Assembly: GCA_021773795.1 (NCBI GenBank)
Contig: JAJFJT010000012.1
Location: 211,650 to 275,649 of the forward strand
DNA length: 64,000 nucleotides
DNA from: Gammaproteobacteria bacterium
GTDB lineage: Bacteria; Pseudomonadota; Gammaproteobacteria; HK1
Reading direction: 5' to 3'
Shown here: positions 24,679-33,807 of the stretch, piece by piece
Layout of the letters: every line of letters starts with the position of its first letter
Position numbering within the stretch: position 1 is the first letter of the stretch
Program-made: the position numbers and the translations under genes
Notes under the pieces: model-generated
The model's database searches: none
What the model was told of the DNA's origin: nothing
The model's input: the letters and a program-made list of their open reading frames with translations, nothing else

Positions 24679-25326
24679 TATTGATAGTGTGTGCGATAGC
24701 GTCAGTGTCAGGGTGTCTTCGACCCCGATATTCTGATGTTGTAGCAGGGACTCTAGCAGTTCTCCGGCAAAACGGCATACCAGCCCGAGATGGGTCTGGT
24801 CCGGCAGGCTGAATAGCTTGGAGTTCTCCTTGTTCAGCAATTCGATGACCCCGAGCACTTTGCCGCGACCAATGATGGGTGCCGCCAGCACCGCCTGAGT
24901 GTGAAAATCCAGTTCCTGGTCTAGTTGACCATCAAAGCGATCATCCATCTGCACATTGTTGACGATAGTGGTACGTCGGTTTTCTACCACCCAGGATGCG
25001 ATGCCCTGTCCCCGGGGAATACGCCGCCACAGCAGTTCCTCGCTCGATATCTCACCACGGACGAGAATGAAAACCAGCTCTTCGGTATCCTCATCTCGTG
25101 CTAACAGAGAGCCATCCTGGGCATGGGTCAGTTTCATGGTGATGCCCAGGATCTCGTTGAGCAGTTCAATCACCTGAGCATCGGGTTGCGGACTCTCAAT
25201 TGCTCCCATGACTTCGTCGAGGGCCTCAATAAAGCTGCGTAACGTGCTGACTTCCCCAGCCAGCCGAACATTCTCGAGGCTGAGCCGGCTGCGGTCGTCG
25301 GCATTTGGGCTCTGGTGTTCGGTCAT
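24664..25326 (-). CDS. GAF domain protein (tandem copy 2), C-terminus supplied by MITE
   Basis: 220-aa paralogue of the adjacent GAF protein, with the same layout: short N-terminal coiled coil, then GAF with SLLARDEDTEEL, GQGIASWVVENRR, TIVNNVQMDDRFDGQLDQEL, AAPIIGRGKVLGVIELLNK and LPDQTHLGL. Similarity ends near AGELLESLLQ; the last ~20 residues (NIGVEDTLTLTLSHTLSII) have a low-complexity look, and the final RKP plus stop lie inside MITE-A copy 3. The original C-terminus may have been replaced. ATG at 25326. The pair arose by tandem duplication; function as for copy 1. Confidence 0.75.
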   Translation of the reverse strand: MTEHQSPNADDRSRLSLENVRLAGEVSTLRSFIEALDEVMGAIESPQPDAQVIELLNEILGITMKLTHAQDGSLLARDEDTEELVFILVRGEISSEELLWRRIPRGQGIASWVVENRRTTIVNNVQMDDRFDGQLDQELDFHTQAVLAAPIIGRGKVLGVIELLNKENSKLFSLPDQTHLGLVCRFAGELLESLLQHQNIGVEDTLTLTLSHTLSIIRKP

Positions 25327-25515
25327 ATTTATTATTCTTTAATGGCCTTTTGGATTCTGCATCCATACGGCGCGTGTCTGTCCTCTAATCCTAGTCCTTA
25401 GACGGTTACTTCCACAAGAATTCCATAATGAATATCGTGCCACTCATTAGTAGTGCACCGCTATAATGCCGCATGAGTATTTTTCAACAGTCCCCTGACA
25501 GCCTGGCCGACGGCC

Positions 25516-26856
25516 GTGTCTGACTTTTCCAGACATGCCTTGGCCCAGGCCCTGCTTAGCTTTCCCGCAGCAAAACGCTACTGGGTGGCTTTTAGCGGAG
25601 GCGCTGATTCCACGGCCCTGCTGCACGCCTTGAGCCATTGCCGGCCGACGGGGGTGGAGCTTGGGGCTATCCACGTTCATCACGGGCTTCAAGCTGACGC
25701 CGATGGCTGGGCGCGTCACTGTGAGCGATTCTGTGCACAACTTGGCCTGGGTTGTCGGGTGCTGCGGGTGCGAGTGGTGCGTGAGGGAGCTGAGAGCCTG
25801 GAGGCAGTGGCACGACGGGCGCGTTATGGGGCCATGGAAGGCATGGTGGCTCGTGGTGACCTGCTGCTGGTGGCCCATCATCGCGAGGATCAGGCGGAGA
25901 CGGTATTACTACAGTTGTTTCGGGGAGCTGGCCCCCGCGGGCTTGCGGCCATGCCACGCTGGCGCCCCTTTGGTGGTGGCCACCTGGGTCGCCCACTGCT
26001 GGATATGAGCCGTGATAGCGTGAACGCCTATGTAGCTCGCGAGCGGCTGCCTTGGGTGGAGGACGGCAGTAATCGGGATGCGGCTCACCGACGCAATTTT
26101 TTGCGCCATGAGATAGCGCCCCGGTTGCAACGACCTTGGCCAGCACTGGCCAAGGTATTGGGACGGGTGGCGCATCATCAGGCCGAAGCAGCAGAACTTT
26201 TGGCTGATATTGGCCGTGCGGATCTGCTGGAGATGGTGTCGGCTGACACGCGTAGCTTGTGTTGTGATGCCTTGCGTCGGGTACCGGCATTGCGGCGGGC
26301 GAATGCACTGCGCCATTGGCTGCACGACGGGGGGTTTGCGGTCCCTGGCAGCGTGCAACTGCTGGAAATCGACCACAGCCTGTTGGGGGCCAGAGTGGAC
26401 CGTATGCCGCTAGTGTGTTGGCCCGGTGTAGAACTGAGACGCTATCGTAGTCGGCTCTACGTGATGCGGTCGCGCCCCTCACCGCCTGCGGGCGATGCCC
26501 GTATAGCCTGGCACCTGGATCCGGATAAGGCACTGAAACTCCCACATGGGAAACTGCAGGCGCACCAGGCAGTGGGAGAGGGGCTTTGCCTGCCGCCACT
26601 GGCCCCGGTGGAAGTGAGCTTTCGGCAGGGTGGTGAGCGTTGTCATCCGGTGGGTCGAAGCCATAGTCAGCGTTTGAAAAAACTTTTTCAGGAGGCCGGT
26701 ATTCCGCCCTGGGAGCGTTGCCGAATTCCGCTGATTTATAGCGGGGAGGAATTGGCTGCGGTGGCCGGGCTTTGGGTGTGTACGCCCTTTGCCGTGGCGG
26801 CCGGAGAGCCTGGCTGGGTGTTGCGTTGGTCCGACAGTGAATCAGCCGTTATTTAG
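25516..26856 (+). CDS. tilS: tRNA(Ile)-lysidine synthase
   Basis: 446-aa ATP-pyrophosphatase that attaches lysine to C34 of the CAU-anticodon isoleucine tRNA, changing its reading to AUA. The PP-loop FSGGADSTALL is at ~26-36, the HHGLQADADGW and LLVAHHREDQAET blocks follow, and the TilS C-terminal domain contains LKKLFQEAGIPPWERCRIPL. GTG start at 25516 without a strong ribosome site; no in-frame ATG fits better. A short out-of-frame ATG reading frame (25473-25523) overlaps the start and is part of a repeat fragment. The 3' end overlaps the convergent VWA-FHA gene by 15 bases. Confidence 0.95.
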   Translation: MSDFSRHALAQALLSFPAAKRYWVAFSGGADSTALLHALSHCRPTGVELGAIHVHHGLQADADGWARHCERFCAQLGLGCRVLRVRVVREGAESLEAVARRARYGAMEGMVARGDLLLVAHHREDQAETVLLQLFRGAGPRGLAAMPRWRPFGGGHLGRPLLDMSRDSVNAYVARERLPWVEDGSNRDAAHRRNFLRHEIAPRLQRPWPALAKVLGRVAHHQAEAAELLADIGRADLLEMVSADTRSLCCDALRRVPALRRANALRHWLHDGGFAVPGSVQLLEIDHSLLGARVDRMPLVCWPGVELRRYRSRLYVMRSRPSPPAGDARIAWHLDPDKALKLPHGKLQAHQAVGEGLCLPPLAPVEVSFRQGGERCHPVGRSHSQRLKKLFQEAGIPPWERCRIPLIYSGEELAAVAGLWVCTPFAVAAGEPGWVLRWSDSESAVI

Positions 26857-28437
26857 CTCGGTTTCGTCTTCGGTATCTGTTGCGGTCTGAATACGTGATG
26901 CGGTGCTTTTTACCATCCTCGTCACCTCGTCATCGTGCACTGACACGGTACCAAACACCATGCCTACATCGCCTAATTCCAACATATCCCCATCCTTAAT
27001 AATGGCGGTATCTACGGGCACGCCGTTGACATAGACGCCATTCAGGGAGTTGAGATCGGTGAGGCGGAAACTGCCTTCCTGCTGACGTCGAATTTCCGCG
27101 TGGTGGCGGGAGAGGGAGCTGTCCTCCAGGGTGAGATCATTATCCGAGTGGCGGCCCATGCGGAAGCAGTCGCCGTCAATCTCCACATGGCGCTCAGTTC
27201 CATCCCTGAGTTCCACAAAGGCTTGTACTTTCGGGACGGACTTTGGCTTTGGTGTTGTCTTTGGGAGAGGGCTGTCAGTACGCCCACGGCCACGTAGAAA
27301 AGCGAGTGCACCACCCACCAGTGCAAAGGCCCCCAGCAAGCTGATCCAGAGCAGAGGATTGATCTCGTCACTTGTCCGAGGTGCCGACATCCGTGTGGGA
27401 GCAGGTGGGGGACGGATGGCGACAGGTGTGGGTGCAGGCGTCGCTAACGGACCCGGAGCTGCGATTGCCTCCGGCGCTGGTGCCGATATTGCCACTGATA
27501 CGGGTACTGGCGGCGGTGGTGGTAGATGGACTTTCACGGTGGCCGCATAGCTGGTCCCGGCGGTATGGGCTACCACGGTGAGCGGGAGCCCGTCTCCAGG
27601 GTCGGTGCTGGTGGCCGCCGACAGGTCAAGGAGAATGTGGCCACCCCGTTCCAGGGTGGCAAAAGGGGCTGCCATGAAGTCGGTTGCCAGATGCAGTTTG
27701 GGGTCGGCTGCCAGGAACAGCCCCCCGGTTTCGTCACTGAGTCGACGCAGGGTCTGCAGCGCAACGGATTGAGATACCGAGCGTGCAAAGCCAAGCCCAT
27801 AGATGCTTATCTGGTGCTGACGGGCCTTTTCCACAACATCATGGTGAAAATAGGCGTGATCCTCCGCCATGCCGTCAGAGAAAATGAAGAGCGCTTTTCG
27901 CTGGGCTGGATAGCTGGCCAGAGTGTCCAGTGCCTGCAGGGCGCTACGGTAAAGCTCGGTGGTACGCCCGCTGGCACGCAGCCCCTGGATGGCCTTGCCC
28001 AGTTGTTTCGGGCTGCTCCCCGGTGGGCTGAGGAGGTGGTAGTCGGCATCAAAGCGGGCGAGGCCGAAGCGTTGGTGTGATTTACCCTGGGCCAACAATT
28101 TGCGGATCTGTCCGGCATTTTCGGCTACCACGGACCCACGCCCGGGATCGCTGGTATCCACCAGAAACAGGATGGCGCTGGTGTCGCCAGGTTGTGGATA
28201 GGGGATGAAACGGGGCTTGGGTAGCTGGATCTCTCCCAGACGGGCCTCGAAGTCCAGCATGGCCTTGGCCTGGCGCAGGCGCAGATCACAGCGGCCTTGT
28301 TTCGCATCAAAGGGTGCGCAGTGGAGCAACAGCTCCAGCGCGCTTCCCGGGGCGATGTGAGTGCGGGCCGGGAGGGCGCCGCTAAACAGCACAAGGGTTA
28401 GGAACGCTGAGAGTAGTGTCCTTGTCTTCCGAGGCAT
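26842..28437 (-). CDS. Secreted/membrane VWA-FHA protein
   Basis: 531-aa protein. ATG at 28437 has GGAAGG seven bases upstream; the frame ATG at 28452 has none. Signal peptide (LLSAFLTLVLFSGALPA), a von Willebrand A-like domain (~85-290) with a MIDAS-like LVDTSDPGRG and later LFIFSDGMAEDH, a Pro-rich linker (PPPPPVP, then repeated PAP), one transmembrane helix (NPLLWISLLGAFALVGGALAFL) and a C-terminal cytoplasmic FHA domain (FRMGRHSDNDL, SLSRHHAEI, LNSLNGVYVNG). FHA domains bind phosphothreonine, so a Ser/Thr kinase partner is likely; one is encoded 1.5 kb away (29938-31233). Confidence 0.85.
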   Translation of the reverse strand: MPRKTRTLLSAFLTLVLFSGALPARTHIAPGSALELLLHCAPFDAKQGRCDLRLRQAKAMLDFEARLGEIQLPKPRFIPYPQPGDTSAILFLVDTSDPGRGSVVAENAGQIRKLLAQGKSHQRFGLARFDADYHLLSPPGSSPKQLGKAIQGLRASGRTTELYRSALQALDTLASYPAQRKALFIFSDGMAEDHAYFHHDVVEKARQHQISIYGLGFARSVSQSVALQTLRRLSDETGGLFLAADPKLHLATDFMAAPFATLERGGHILLDLSAATSTDPGDGLPLTVVAHTAGTSYAATVKVHLPPPPPVPVSVAISAPAPEAIAAPGPLATPAPTPVAIRPPPAPTRMSAPRTSDEINPLLWISLLGAFALVGGALAFLRGRGRTDSPLPKTTPKPKSVPKVQAFVELRDGTERHVEIDGDCFRMGRHSDNDLTLEDSSLSRHHAEIRRQQEGSFRLTDLNSLNGVYVNGVPVDTAIIKDGDMLELGDVGMVFGTVSVHDDEVTRMVKSTASRIQTATDTEDETELNNG

Positions 28438-28532
28438 CAAAACGCCTTCCATAAGCTTGCTGGGAAGTCCTATCTTAGCATCGAGAGAGGCCCGCCAGAA
28501 CTGAAGCGCATGCCATGGTCACGGGTGTCGTT

Positions 28533-29324
28533 TCAGGGGCGGTGCAAACGGTCGAGGCGCAGGCGTTGACGATGATCGAAGAGGCGGCGGGAGCCCATCC
28601 ATACGGCACCCATGGTGCCCAGCAGGGTGCCGGCAGAGATGAGAAACATAATCAGGATTTGGTAGTTTACGGCGTGCACCGGCGAGGCCCCTGCGAGGAT
28701 TTGGCCGGTCATCATCCCCGGTAGACTGACGACCCCGGCTGCCGCCATGGAGTTGATGATGGGCATAATGCCGCTGCGGATGCTCTGGCGGCGGATATTG
28801 CCGATGGCTTCGTTCCAGTCCTCCCCCAGCATCAGGCGTGCCTCAATCACCCCACGCCGTTCCCAGGCACCCTCGGTGAGGCGATCGAGCCCCAGGGAGA
28901 CCCCGGTCATGGTATTGCCCAGCAACATGCCGAGCAAGGGAATGGCGTACTGGGGGGTGTACCAGGGATCGGGCGCAATGATGACCTGCAGCGCCAGGAT
29001 GGTGACCGTAAAGGAAGACAGGAACATCGAGGTAGTGCCAATGCCATAACCCCACCAGCCCTTGAGGCGCCGGTGTTGGCGGGCCAGTACTTCGCGTCCG
29101 GCAATGGCCAGCATGAGCAGTGAGAGGAGGCCAATGAACACGGCATTGGTGCTGGCAAACAGGGCCTTGAGCACGAGGCCGATGAGGAGCAATTGGGCCA
29201 CCGTACGCACCGCTGCGATAGCGATACTGCGGCTGATGCCGAGGCGAAGGAGGTGGGCACAGATGCCCGTAAGGAGCACGAGGAATCCGGCAATACCCAG
29301 TTCCAGAGGGCCGACGGGGATCAT
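28533..29324 (-). CDS. fetB: FetB/YbbM-type ABC permease (iron export family)
   Basis: 263-aa integral membrane protein with about seven hydrophobic helices, of the UPF0014/FetB family. Recognisable blocks are AAVRTVAQLLLIGLVL near the N-terminus, MLLGNTMTGVSLGLDRL in the middle and INSMAAAGVVSLPGMMTGQILAG near residue 205. In E. coli FetAB exports iron and aids peroxide resistance. The start overlaps the ATPase stop as ATGA. Third gene of the kinase-FetA-FetB unit. Confidence 0.88.
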   Translation of the reverse strand: MIPVGPLELGIAGFLVLLTGICAHLLRLGISRSIAIAAVRTVAQLLLIGLVLKALFASTNAVFIGLLSLLMLAIAGREVLARQHRRLKGWWGYGIGTTSMFLSSFTVTILALQVIIAPDPWYTPQYAIPLLGMLLGNTMTGVSLGLDRLTEGAWERRGVIEARLMLGEDWNEAIGNIRRQSIRSGIMPIINSMAAAGVVSLPGMMTGQILAGASPVHAVNYQILIMFLISAGTLLGTMGAVWMGSRRLFDHRQRLRLDRLHRP

Positions 29325-29935
29325 TGGCCTGGCTCCTCAATGGCGTGCAGTTTACCGGCTTCGATACGGTACTGGCGATCACTGACCCGCTGTAGTTGGG
29401 CCAAGTCGTGACTCACCCAGATGATCCCGGCACCGGTATCATGGCGGTAGGCCGCTACCAGCGCTTCAATGCGTTGGGTATTCAGCGCATCGAGGTTGGC
29501 GGTGGGTTCATCGAGCAGCAATACCCGGGGCTGGTTATTGGCCAGCAGGCGAGCCAGGGCAAGGCGTTGGCGCTCGCCGGAGGAAAGTTCGGCTATAGCT
29601 TGCTTGAGAATAGAGGGTTCGAGTCCGAGGGCATCTAGCGGCGCCGTTTCCGGGGTGCGCAGGTGGGCACCCGCAGACTCCTTCCACCAGCGGCTTTCAG
29701 GAGGCAGCAGGCCCACCGTTCGACGCCATTCCGGGGCGCTAAAATCGGCGCGTGGCACCTCGTCCAGCAAGACCTCACCCTCGTGCTCATCCAGATCCAC
29801 AATAGCGCGCAGCAGCAGGGATTTTCCGCACCCGGAAGCCCCCGTAAGGCCGATACTCTCGCCGCTTTCCAGTTCGAAGCTCAGCGTCTTCCTGAAGATA
29901 CAGGGGCGGAGTTGTTCAATCCTCAACAGGGACAT
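29321..29935 (-). CDS. fetA: FetA/YbbL-type ABC ATPase
   Basis: 204-aa nucleotide-binding subunit, short as in FetA. Walker A GASGCGKSLL (~35), Q-loop region LLPPESRWWKE, signature LSSGERQRLALARLL, Walker B VLLLDEPTANLD, and a D-loop and switch His in IIWVSHD. It pairs with the following FetB-type permease, overlapping by four bases. Its ATG lies only two bases beyond the stop of the upstream kinase-cNMP-binding gene, so the three are almost certainly one message. Confidence 0.9.
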   Translation of the reverse strand: MSLLRIEQLRPCIFRKTLSFELESGESIGLTGASGCGKSLLLRAIVDLDEHEGEVLLDEVPRADFSAPEWRRTVGLLPPESRWWKESAGAHLRTPETAPLDALGLEPSILKQAIAELSSGERQRLALARLLANNQPRVLLLDEPTANLDALNTQRIEALVAAYRHDTGAGIIWVSHDLAQLQRVSDRQYRIEAGKLHAIEEPGQ

Positions 29936-29937
29936 AG

Positions 29938-31233
29938 CTATACGGGATTGAGGCGGGCAAGGGCGGCAGTGGTGTCGGACAGACGGGCGATGAGGGTGCG
30001 CACGAAGACTTTGTGAAAGCGCAACTGGGTACCCTCGGCGGCGCTATCAATAGTAGCGGCGTTGACCTGCATCAGCGAGATATCGGTTTTTGCCGCCACC
30101 GTTGCACTGCGTCTGGCCTTGCTCAAATAACCCATTTCACCAAAGCAATCACCTTCCTGGAGCTGATCCACCTCACGGCCATTTTTTTCGATGCCTACGA
30201 GGCCGGCAAGCACGATATAGAAGGAATGATCCGCCTCGCCCTCGCGGATGATGGTGCTGCCCACGGGATAGTTGTGCCAGTTACAGGAGCGTGCCAGCTC
30301 CCAGATGTCCTGTTCCTCAAAACCCTTGAAGAAGCCAAGATTTTTGATCGAGCCAAATTTATCCCGTAGCGCGTCCTCGGTCTGAACACCGTCCAGATCC
30401 TCATAAAGCAGGGCGAGATCGGCGGCAAGCTCGAGTCCACTGGCATAGCGCTCGGCTGGGTGCTTTTTGATCATGCGGCTGACCGTATAGGCCAGCCCCT
30501 CCGGGAGGTCGTTACGGTATTGGCCTAGCGGTGGCGGCTCTTCGTGGGTGATTTTATGGTTGATGGCGTTGAGGTTGCCCGCACGAAAGGGCTGATGTCC
30601 ACACAGTGCCTGATACATCACCACCCCAAGGGAAAAGATGTCTGTGCTATGGCTGAGATCGCCCTCGTTGATCTGTTCGGGCGACATGTAGAGCGGGGAG
30701 CCGAGAAAGCCGGTGAATTGGGTGTTGGCATTGTCTGTCCGGGTGATCATGGCAATGCTGAAATCCGCCAGCCGGACGTCCTGTTCCACTGTGAGCAGGA
30801 TATTGTTGGGCTTGATATCACGATGAATTACACCTTGCCGATGGGCGTAATCCAATGCCTTGGCGAGTTTGTAGATAATTCCTACTACCGTTCGCGCTGG
30901 CAGCAAGGTATCAGCCGTGCAGTGCTCGCCCAGGGTCTTGGCTGCGGCCAGATGTTCCATGACGATGTAACACAGATTCCCCTCCATATCGGCATCGTAG
31001 ATATGCAGGATATTGGGATGGTCCAGATTTCCTGCCGCATGCGCTTCATTGAAGAAAAGCTTGCGGAAGCGCTCTCCCTCACGGGTCTGGCCAGTGTGCT
31101 GGGGGTGGGCGACCTTGAGCGCTACTTTGCGATCAGAAAAGGGATCGTAGGCGGAATAGACCACTCCCATGCTACCCCGGCCGAGCTCTTTGGAGAGGGT
31201 ATATTTGCCTATCTTTTGTGGAATGTCATTCAT
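29938..31233 (-). CDS. Ser/Thr protein kinase with C-terminal cyclic-nucleotide-binding domain
   Basis: 431-aa soluble protein. Kinase domain ~9-275: GRGSMGVVYSAYD glycine loop, Lys40 in VALKVA, HRDIKPNN catalytic loop, TGFLGSPLYMSPEQ activation segment. The DFG motif reads DFS (RLADFSIAM), keeping the metal-binding Asp. Residues ~305-415 form a cNMP-binding domain (VGSTIIREGEADHSFYIVLAG, GDCFGEMGYL, RRSATVAA). ATG at 31233 chosen because the kinase fold begins at IGKY; no strong ribosome site, and the 30-residue upstream extension looks non-coding. It is transcribed directly into a FetAB-type exporter, implying that cyclic-nucleotide-controlled phosphorylation bears on the transporter or its signal. 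Confidence 0.85.
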   Translation of the reverse strand: MNDIPQKIGKYTLSKELGRGSMGVVYSAYDPFSDRKVALKVAHPQHTGQTREGERFRKLFFNEAHAAGNLDHPNILHIYDADMEGNLCYIVMEHLAAAKTLGEHCTADTLLPARTVVGIIYKLAKALDYAHRQGVIHRDIKPNNILLTVEQDVRLADFSIAMITRTDNANTQFTGFLGSPLYMSPEQINEGDLSHSTDIFSLGVVMYQALCGHQPFRAGNLNAINHKITHEEPPPLGQYRNDLPEGLAYTVSRMIKKHPAERYASGLELAADLALLYEDLDGVQTEDALRDKFGSIKNLGFFKGFEEQDIWELARSCNWHNYPVGSTIIREGEADHSFYIVLAGLVGIEKNGREVDQLQEGDCFGEMGYLSKARRSATVAAKTDISLMQVNAATIDSAAEGTQLRFHKVFVRTLIARLSDTTAALARLNPV

Positions 31234-31310
31234 GGGAGCGGCGCCATTGTAGCGGCGACGTAGCCGGAGAATCCACCGGCTTTTCCGATTGTTGGAGAGA
31301 GGGAAGGGTG

Positions 31311-31334
31311 CCCGGGGCGGCATGCCACCCCGGG
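31311..31334. repeat. Stem-loop between PhnD-like and kinase genes
   Basis: CCCGGGG / CCCCGGG inverted arms with a 10-base loop, 12 bases beyond the PhnD-like stop. There is no T tract, so it may be an mRNA stabilising structure rather than a terminator. Confidence 0.5.
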
Positions 31335-31346
31335 AAGCGGATCGGG

Positions 31347-32231
31347 CTAGATGCGGTCGCCGAGTTCCTTGCGGACTTGGCGAATCAGGTCGTATTGCTC
31401 GTCAAAGGCGGGTTCATAGTGGGAAATGGCGGGATCAAAGTGGGCCTGGCCACGAGGAAATCCCATAAAGGCCTTTAGCAACCGATATTTAATCTGGTCA
31501 GGGAGATCGGAACGAATGGTGACGGGTTCTCCGGGCAAATCGGGTGATTTCCAGACAATTTTCACATGGTGGGGATTGATAAGTCCCTGTTTTAGCAAGG
31601 CCTCAAAGGAGCGGATATTGCTGCCACCACCATCTACCTCACCAAAGTTAACTGCGGTGAGGGTGGCGGTATGGCTACCAGTGAAACGCGTGCCAGCCAG
31701 ACTCTTTTTTGGGTCGATACCCTGGTTTCCCAACTCCCACATGGGAACAAGGTAGCCGGAGGTAGAGGCTGGATCACTGAAGGCCAGGGTATGTTTTGTC
31801 CCGAATTGTCTGGGATGGCGAATCCTCAATGATGAGCGGGCAACGATCACGCTGTTATAGGTGCTCTTGCCGGTGGACTCGCTTACTCCGCTGACCAGAG
31901 GCTCAACCTTCCCTCCGGTTTTTTCATGGGCCATGACATAAGAGAAAGGCCCAAGAAAAGCTACATCTGTACGCTTGGTCTCAAGTGCGTGCACCGCCTG
32001 CGTGTAACTGGTAGCGACATCGGCCTCGATCCGTATACCCACAACTTGTTCCAGGAAGTCGGACATGGGACGGAAGTTAAAGCGTGCGGCCTGGGCATCT
32101 TCTACCGGAGGCAGAAGTACTCTGAGTACTTTAAGGTCGCCTGCGGCGGCTACGGGGGCTTGTAGTAGAAAGGCGAGTGCGGTGAGGGTGAACAGTGAGC
32201 GGAATGTACTACGAAGTTGACCTATCAGCAT
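31347..32231 (-). CDS. PhnD-like phosphate/phosphonate-type periplasmic binding protein
   Basis: 294-aa secreted binding protein. ATG at 32231 has a GGAGGAA site; the frame from 32270 is rejected. Signal peptide ending near APVAAAG, then the PhnD fold: VLLPPVEDAQAA, FLEQVVGIRIEADVATSYTQAVHALETKRTDVAFLGPFSYVMA, SDPASTSGYLVP and VNFGEVDGGG. No cognate permease or ATPase (PhnC/E type) is adjacent, so it may serve a distant transporter or a signalling system. It lies 113 bases upstream of the kinase-FetAB unit in the same direction and may belong to it. Confidence 0.82.
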   Translation of the reverse strand: MLIGQLRSTFRSLFTLTALAFLLQAPVAAAGDLKVLRVLLPPVEDAQAARFNFRPMSDFLEQVVGIRIEADVATSYTQAVHALETKRTDVAFLGPFSYVMAHEKTGGKVEPLVSGVSESTGKSTYNSVIVARSSLRIRHPRQFGTKHTLAFSDPASTSGYLVPMWELGNQGIDPKKSLAGTRFTGSHTATLTAVNFGEVDGGGSNIRSFEALLKQGLINPHHVKIVWKSPDLPGEPVTIRSDLPDQIKYRLLKAFMGFPRGQAHFDPAISHYEPAFDEQYDLIRQVRKELGDRI

Positions 32232-32460
32232 GGTGTCTTCCTCCAGGTAATTTTGGAAAACGGATGGCATCCACGTTGCTTTGATTTCTATTTATGCGGA
32301 TCCTGTCCAGCCGTACTATTTTTTTAAAATCCTTGCTGCGTGATGGATTTGCATAAAATACTAGGCGGTCGAACCGGGGTTTGTCCAGTTTAAGCCGCTG
32401 TGCCGCTCGGCTCCTGCTATGATCCCGGGCGTTTCTCTTGCGATTCCACGAGTACCAGCA

Positions 32461-33774
32461 ATGACTTCAAGCAGACCCCGGCGGGTAGCCTTTCGTACCT
32501 TTGGCTGCCGGCTTAACCAATACGATAGCGAGGCCATGCGTACCCTGTTGGAGGGTGACGAAGGCTACGAAACGGCGGCACCCGGGGAGACGGCAGATGT
32601 ATACGTCATCAATACCTGTAGTGTCACCGCACGCGCCGATGCCAGCGCACGCAAGGCCATTCGGCGTCTGCGCAAGGAATACCCCACGGCCAAACTGGTG
32701 GTGGCGGGCTGTTATGCCCAGCGCGCACCTGAAGAGATAGCCCGCCTGTCCGGGGTGGCGCTGGTGCTGGGAACTCCGGATCGGGCGCGCATTGTAGAGG
32801 AGATCACGGCGGCGGAGAGTGAGATACCTCGGATAGCAGTTTCTCCGGTGGATGCCGAGAGTGATTTTCTCGATGTGCCGGTGACCGACATGCTTGGGCA
32901 CACCCGGGCGGTGGTTAAGGTGCAGGATGGCTGCAACCAGGATTGCAGCTACTGCATCATTCCCCAGACCCGTGGGCATTCGGTCAGCAGAGAGCCTCAG
33001 CAGGTGATCGAGCAGGTGGGTGTTTTAGTGGCTGGTGGTTATCCGGAGGTGGTGATCTCCGGCGTGCATGTGGGGGATTATGGCCTCGATCTCAAGGATT
33101 CGGCCTGGGATTTGCCCCGTTTATTGCGTGCCTTGCTGGCTGTGCCGGGGCTTGAGCGACTGCGGCTTAGTTCTATAGAACCCGCCAGCATCAACCATGA
33201 ATTGATCGATCTGATGGCCTCGGATCGTCGCTTTGCACGCCATTTCCATATTCCCCTTCAAAGCGGCAGTGATAGCGTGCTGGAGCGCATGGGGCGGTGC
33301 TATCGGGCAGCGGATTTCAGCGAGCTGGTGGAGCGTATTGCTGCGACTATCCCGGATTGTGGTATCGGCAGTGATTTGATCTGCGGTTTTCCCGGTGAGA
33401 CGGAGGATGATTTTGAGCAGACTCTGGAACGTCTACGAGCCACACCGCTGTCCTATTTGCATGCCTTTCCCTATTCGATTCGGCCCGGTTCCCCGGCTGA
33501 GGCCTTCGGGGATCAGGTGCCGGGGGATATCAAAAAGCAGCGGGTACGCATGGCCAAACGCCTGGTCAGCGAAAAGAATGAGCGTTTCCGGCGCGCCCAG
33601 GTGGGCCAACGTCTGCGTGTGCTGTTTGAGCAGGTAAAGGGCAAAGGCCCCAGCGCCGGCTGGTCTGATAACTACCTGCGGGTGGAGCTGCCCGGAGAGA
33701 CGGGGATCACTGGCATGAAGGAAGTGGAAATTACCGGTTTGAGTATCTCCGGCCTTACTGCAATAGTCTGCTAG
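32461..33774 (+). CDS. mtaB: tRNA t6A37 methylthiotransferase
   Basis: 437-aa radical SAM enzyme that methylthiolates t6A at position 37 of ANN-decoding tRNAs. N-terminal UPF0004 domain with FGCRLNQYDSEAM, NTCSVTARADA and AGCYAQ (three cluster Cys), radical SAM motif CNQDCSYCII, later IPLQSGSDSVLERMGR and DLICGFPGETEDDF, and a short TRAM-like end. These are MtaB rather than MiaB/RimO features (GCRLNQ start). ATG at 32461 fits the family start; an upstream ATG at 32419 would add 14 residues. No partner genes nearby. Confidence 0.93.
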   Translation: MTSSRPRRVAFRTFGCRLNQYDSEAMRTLLEGDEGYETAAPGETADVYVINTCSVTARADASARKAIRRLRKEYPTAKLVVAGCYAQRAPEEIARLSGVALVLGTPDRARIVEEITAAESEIPRIAVSPVDAESDFLDVPVTDMLGHTRAVVKVQDGCNQDCSYCIIPQTRGHSVSREPQQVIEQVGVLVAGGYPEVVISGVHVGDYGLDLKDSAWDLPRLLRALLAVPGLERLRLSSIEPASINHELIDLMASDRRFARHFHIPLQSGSDSVLERMGRCYRAADFSELVERIAATIPDCGIGSDLICGFPGETEDDFEQTLERLRATPLSYLHAFPYSIRPGSPAEAFGDQVPGDIKKQRVRMAKRLVSEKNERFRRAQVGQRLRVLFEQVKGKGPSAGWSDNYLRVELPGETGITGMKEVEITGLSISGLTAIVC

Positions 33775-33807
33775 GAGCAGCAGAGCAGTCCTAAGTCTGA
33801 CAGACTC

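Noticed and set aside
25473..25523. 16-codon ATG frame overlapping the tilS GTG start, possible leader peptide
   Set aside because: The ATG lies in a repeat-C end (GCCGCATGAGTATTTTTC), has no ribosome site, and lacks any regulatory codon pattern.
25667..26599. 310-aa minus-strand frame opposite tilS
   Set aside because: Pro/His/Ala-rich shadow with no motif; tilS is certain.
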